Source: an uncultured Bacilli bacterium
GTDB taxonomy: Bacteria > Bacillota_I > Bacilli_A > RFN20 > CAG-826
NCBI GenBank assembly: GCA_905236535.1
Contig: CAJOQN010000061.1
Span: 1 to 35,740 of the forward strand
DNA length: 35,740 nt
Direction of reading: 5' to 3'
Shown here: positions 33,264 through 35,740 of the stretch, in pieces
Layout: each line of letters starts with the position of its first letter
Position numbering within the stretch: position 1 is the stretch's first letter
Notes under the pieces: generated by a model
What the model saw: only the letters and a program-made list of their open reading frames with translations
The model's database searches: none
What the model was told of the DNA's origin: nothing
Made by a program: the position numbers and the translations under genes

Positions 33264-33939
33264 ATATTTAAAAAGAACGATTGGATTATTAGGTGAAGAT
33301 AATGCCTCCAAACTTTCCGAGATTACTGTTTTAGTCTGTGGTCTTGGAGGAGTGGGAGGTACTGCTTTAGAAGCTTTAGCGAGAAGTGGAATCAAACATT
33401 TCATCATCGTTGATTTTGATGTTGTTGATCCTTCTAACTTAAATAGACAAATTCTTTATGGAGAAAAAGATTTAAGACTATTGAAAGTGGAATGTGCAAA
33501 ACAACACATCTTAAATATCGATAACTCCATTAGTATGGTTTCTATGAACTCCAAGATTGATGATTCAATCGGTACAGCGTTAGATCATTTTGAAATAGAT
33601 TATATCGTGGATGCAATTGATGATGTCAAAGGGAAGATTGCTTTGGCAAAATATGCTTCTAAAAAGAACATTCCACATATCATGTCACTTGGAATGGCCA
33701 ATAGACTTGATCCCACAAAAGTGGTTATTGAAAGATTAGATAAAACCACCGATGATCCATTAGCAAGAAAGATTCGTTATGAGTTTAAGAAAGAGGGAAT
33801 TGAGACTAACAAAATTATCTGTGCGGTCTCTAAAGAAAAACCTCAAAAGGATGGCGTCAATCTCAATTCAATGATGCTTGTCCCTTCTAGTGCGGGCTTA
33901 GCAATTGCTTATCAAGTGATTTCTCACTTTATAAAATAA
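33253..33939 (+). CDS. tcdA: tRNA threonylcarbamoyladenosine dehydratase TcdA
   Basis: E1-like (ThiF/MoeB) ATP-dependent enzyme of 228 residues that cyclises t6A37 of tRNA to ct6A. Adenylation fold: VLVCGLGGVGGTALEALARSG (27-47), VDFDVVDPSNLNRQILY with the Arg that contacts ATP, IDYIVDAIDDVKGK, and AVSKEKPQ late in the protein. The short length and the missing zinc-Cys pairs separate it from ThiF and MoeB. Co-transcribed with miaA: both act on position 37 of tRNA. Confidence 0.88.
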   Translation: MKDEYLKRTIGLLGEDNASKLSEITVLVCGLGGVGGTALEALARSGIKHFIIVDFDVVDPSNLNRQILYGEKDLRLLKVECAKQHILNIDNSISMVSMNSKIDDSIGTALDHFEIDYIVDAIDDVKGKIALAKYASKKNIPHIMSLGMANRLDPTKVVIERLDKTTDDPLARKIRYEFKKEGIETNKIICAVSKEKPQKDGVNLNSMMLVPSSAGLAIAYQVISHFIK

Positions 33940-33949
33940 AAATATAGAT

Positions 33950-33955
33950 TATAAT
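33950..33955 (+). promoter_or_regulatory. -10 box before formate-tetrahydrofolate ligase
   Basis: A perfect TATAAT, 25 bases before the start codon; the -35 region is unclear. Confidence 0.4.
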
Positions 33956-33980
33956 TAATGACAATTACGAGGAAATAAGT

Positions 33981-35585
33981 ATGGAAAGCATCTATCAAAT
34001 CGCCAAGAAAATTGGCATCAAAGAAGACTATGTCATCCCTTATGGAAAAGACAAAGCCAAAATAGATTTAGAGATTTTAAAAGAAGTTGGCAACAACCAA
34101 AACGGTAAACTTGTTTTAGTGACCGCGATTACCCCCACAAAAGCGGGCGAAGGAAAGACCACAACCAGCATCGCTCTTCACGATGGCTTTGCTTGCATCG
34201 GTCAAAAATCTTTACTTTGTTTAAGAGAACCATCTCTTGGCCCAGTCTTTGGTATTAAAGGTGGAGCCACCGGTGGTGGAAAAGCTTCCATTACTCCAAG
34301 CGAAGATATCAATCTCCATTTCACTGGTGATATGCACGCTTTAACAAGTTCCATCAATCTTATTTCCGCGATTATTGATAACCATATCTATCAAGGTAAT
34401 GAATTACGTATTAATCCTCATAAGATTATTTGGAAGAGAGCTCTTGATATGAATGACAGATCTCTTAGAAGCATCACTGTCATGCAAGATGATAAAAAAG
34501 GTATTCCACATCATGATGAATTCGTTATTACAGTTGCAAGTGAATTAATGGCCATTCTTTGTTTATCAGAGAATGATGAAGACTTCATCAGAAGAGTGAA
34601 CAACATTATCGTTGCCTATAATATGGATGATAAACCAATCTTCTTAAGAGATTTAAGAATCTCTAAAGCCATCATGAAACTTATGAGAGATGCTTTAAAA
34701 CCAAATCTCGTTCAAACCTTAGAAGGCAATCCAGTCTTCGTCCATGGCGGACCATTCGCGAATATCGCTCACGGATGTAACTCAATTATCGCCACAAAGT
34801 TAGCCCTTAAATTATCTCCAATCGTCATCACTGAGGCCGGCTTCGGCGCGGACTTAGGCGCGGAAAAATTCTTAGATATCAAATGCCGTGTGGGTGGGTT
34901 GAAACCTGACTGTGCGGTGATGGTGGCGACCATTAGAGCCCTCAAGATGCATGGAGGGCAAGCCTTCGAAGAATTAGACCAAGAAAATTTAGAAACGTTA
35001 AAGATTGGCTTTGCCAACTTAAAACAACATGTCGAGAATATAAAGAAATTTGGTTTACCAGTGGTCGTTTGTATGAATCATTTCACCCAAGACACTGAAA
35101 AGGAAACCAAACTCTTAAGAGAACTTTGCAAAGAAGAAGGCTATAAAGTTGCTTTCTGCTCCGCTTTCGTCGATGGTGGTAAAGGGGCGGTTGAACTCGC
35201 TAATGCGGTTAAAGAAACCTTGGAAAACGAAGAATCTAAATATCATCCTTTATATGATGTTAATGATTCTATAAAAGAAAAGATTAAAACCATTGCCCAA
35301 GAAATTTATCGCGCGGATGATGTCGTCTATACCGATGAAGCTTTAGAACAAATCAAAGAATTTGAAAAACTTGGATTTGGTAAGACTCCAATTTGTATCG
35401 CTAAAACCCCTCAATCATTCTCTGATGATCCTAAAGTCTTAAACTGCCCACGTAATTATAATATTTATGTGAGAGAAGTTCGCTTATCAGCAGGAGCGAA
35501 CTTCATTGTTCCACTTGCGGGAAAGATTATGACGATGCCAGGTTTGCCAAAGGTTCCAGCCGCGGTCAAAATGGAAGATAATTAA
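33981..35585 (+). CDS. fhs: Formate-tetrahydrofolate ligase
   Basis: ATP-dependent ligase making 10-formyltetrahydrofolate from formate, feeding purine and initiator formyl-Met synthesis. 534 residues, slightly shorter than the usual ~556. P-loop-like TPTKAGEGKTTTSIAL (about 53-68), REPSLGPVFGIKGGATGGG, NLHFTGDMHALTSSINLISA, VHGGPFANIAHGCNS, TEAGFGADLGAEKF and the C-terminal SAGANFIVPLAGKIMTMPGL are all family blocks. GAGGAAAT precedes the ATG. Single-gene unit ended by a terminator. Confidence 0.97.
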   Translation: MESIYQIAKKIGIKEDYVIPYGKDKAKIDLEILKEVGNNQNGKLVLVTAITPTKAGEGKTTTSIALHDGFACIGQKSLLCLREPSLGPVFGIKGGATGGGKASITPSEDINLHFTGDMHALTSSINLISAIIDNHIYQGNELRINPHKIIWKRALDMNDRSLRSITVMQDDKKGIPHHDEFVITVASELMAILCLSENDEDFIRRVNNIIVAYNMDDKPIFLRDLRISKAIMKLMRDALKPNLVQTLEGNPVFVHGGPFANIAHGCNSIIATKLALKLSPIVITEAGFGADLGAEKFLDIKCRVGGLKPDCAVMVATIRALKMHGGQAFEELDQENLETLKIGFANLKQHVENIKKFGLPVVVCMNHFTQDTEKETKLLRELCKEEGYKVAFCSAFVDGGKGAVELANAVKETLENEESKYHPLYDVNDSIKEKIKTIAQEIYRADDVVYTDEALEQIKEFEKLGFGKTPICIAKTPQSFSDDPKVLNCPRNYNIYVREVRLSAGANFIVPLAGKIMTMPGLPKVPAAVKMEDN

Positions 35586-35616
35586 AATTTTTAAAATATT
35601 TTTACGAAAATGACAT

Positions 35617-35649
35617 AAAACCCTCCTATTTATAAGTAAGGGGGTTTTT
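35617..35649 (+). terminator. Terminator of formate-tetrahydrofolate ligase
   Basis: AAAACCCTC (35617-35625) pairs with GGGGGTTTT (35640-35648) with one wobble, followed by T. Confidence 0.75.
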
Positions 35650-35711
35650 ATTATTGATAAAAGCAATATATTTTTTACCAATTAAGGGAAAATATGTTTC
35701 ACCAATATTGG

Positions 35712-35740
35712 TTATTCGTCTTTAAACAAGTCCTCCTTGC
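35712..35740 (-). CDS. Possible C-terminus of a gene entering from the right
   Basis: On the minus strand the last bases read as the open frame KEDLFKDE followed by a TAA stop (35712-35714). It is acidic and plausible as a protein end, but only nine codons are visible, so identity and even reality are uncertain. A 12-base palindrome, ACCAATATTGGT, lies just beyond the stop at 35701-35712. Confidence 0.3.

Noticed and set aside
35701..35712. Palindrome ACCAATATTGGT as a terminator or operator
   Set aside because: No T tract on either side, and the near-by third copy of the half-site (ACCAAT) is expected in AT-rich DNA.
1..35740. Genetic code 4 (UGA as Trp), as in many mollicutes
   Set aside because: TGA ends the exonuclease and miaA frames, and Trp is TGG throughout the genes read.
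1..35740. tRNA genes, CRISPR array, insertion sequence, parS site
   Set aside because: No T-loop plus acceptor pairing, no spaced repeats, no transposase and no TGTTTCACGTGAAACA-like palindrome were found by eye.

Overview
The window is a gene-dense, AT-rich stretch of chromosome from a low-GC Gram-positive bacterium of the class Bacilli, probably an uncultured relative of the Erysipelotrichales/RF39/Acholeplasma side of that class. The evidence is a B-type RNase P RNA, Bacilli-specific proteins (RNase Y, YmdB, GpsB, RecU, DnaD, SufU, PrsA-like lipoproteins) and Bacillus-like gene orders: hit-prsA, mnmG-rsmG-parA, cmk-der-hup, cca-dnaD-nth, gpsB-rnpB, pgsA-cinA-recA-rny-ymdB-miaB. TGA is used as a stop (exonuclease, miaA), so this is not a code-4 mollicute. 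The taxonomic placement below class level is inference.

Layout. 1-4200 (minus strand): a HIT hydrolase and two overlapping large lipoproteins related to the PrsA foldase. 4350-9043: a complete SUF iron-sulfur assembly operon in the order sufC-sufD-sufS-sufU-sufB, running into mnmG-rsmG-parA (9045-12380); parA has no parB next to it. 12409-13270: an FMN riboswitch with its terminator controlling a riboflavin ECF transporter subunit (RibU). 13308-13484 (minus): a 58-residue ferredoxin. 13604-16271: a small membrane protein, cmk, der and HU. 16342-18292: a short tRNA nucleotidyltransferase-like protein, dnaD and nth. 18300-19642 (minus): recU and a DEDDh exonuclease. 19737-22629: gpsB, RNase P RNA, pgsA, cinA (C-terminal domain only) and recA. 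22685-26952: a structured leader, then rny, ymdB and miaB. 26990-32387: a 1685-residue Rhs/YD-repeat polymorphic toxin and a small putative immunity gene. 32403-35585: miaA, tcdA and formate-tetrahydrofolate ligase.

How the genes fit together. Iron-sulfur supply (SUF, ferredoxin) sits with its users (MiaB, Nth) and with tRNA modification (MnmG, MiaA, MiaB, TcdA). RNA turnover (RNase Y, YmdB) is directly joined to miaB, and this MiaB carries an extra C-terminal domain that looks like YmcA/YlbF, the RNase Y specificity factors of Bacillus. That fusion, the Rhs toxin with its aromatic-rich partner wedged between miaB and miaA, the structured leader of rny and a set of genes apparently transcribed with almost no 5' leader are the points most worth a second look. 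I saw no tRNA, rRNA, CRISPR array or insertion sequence.
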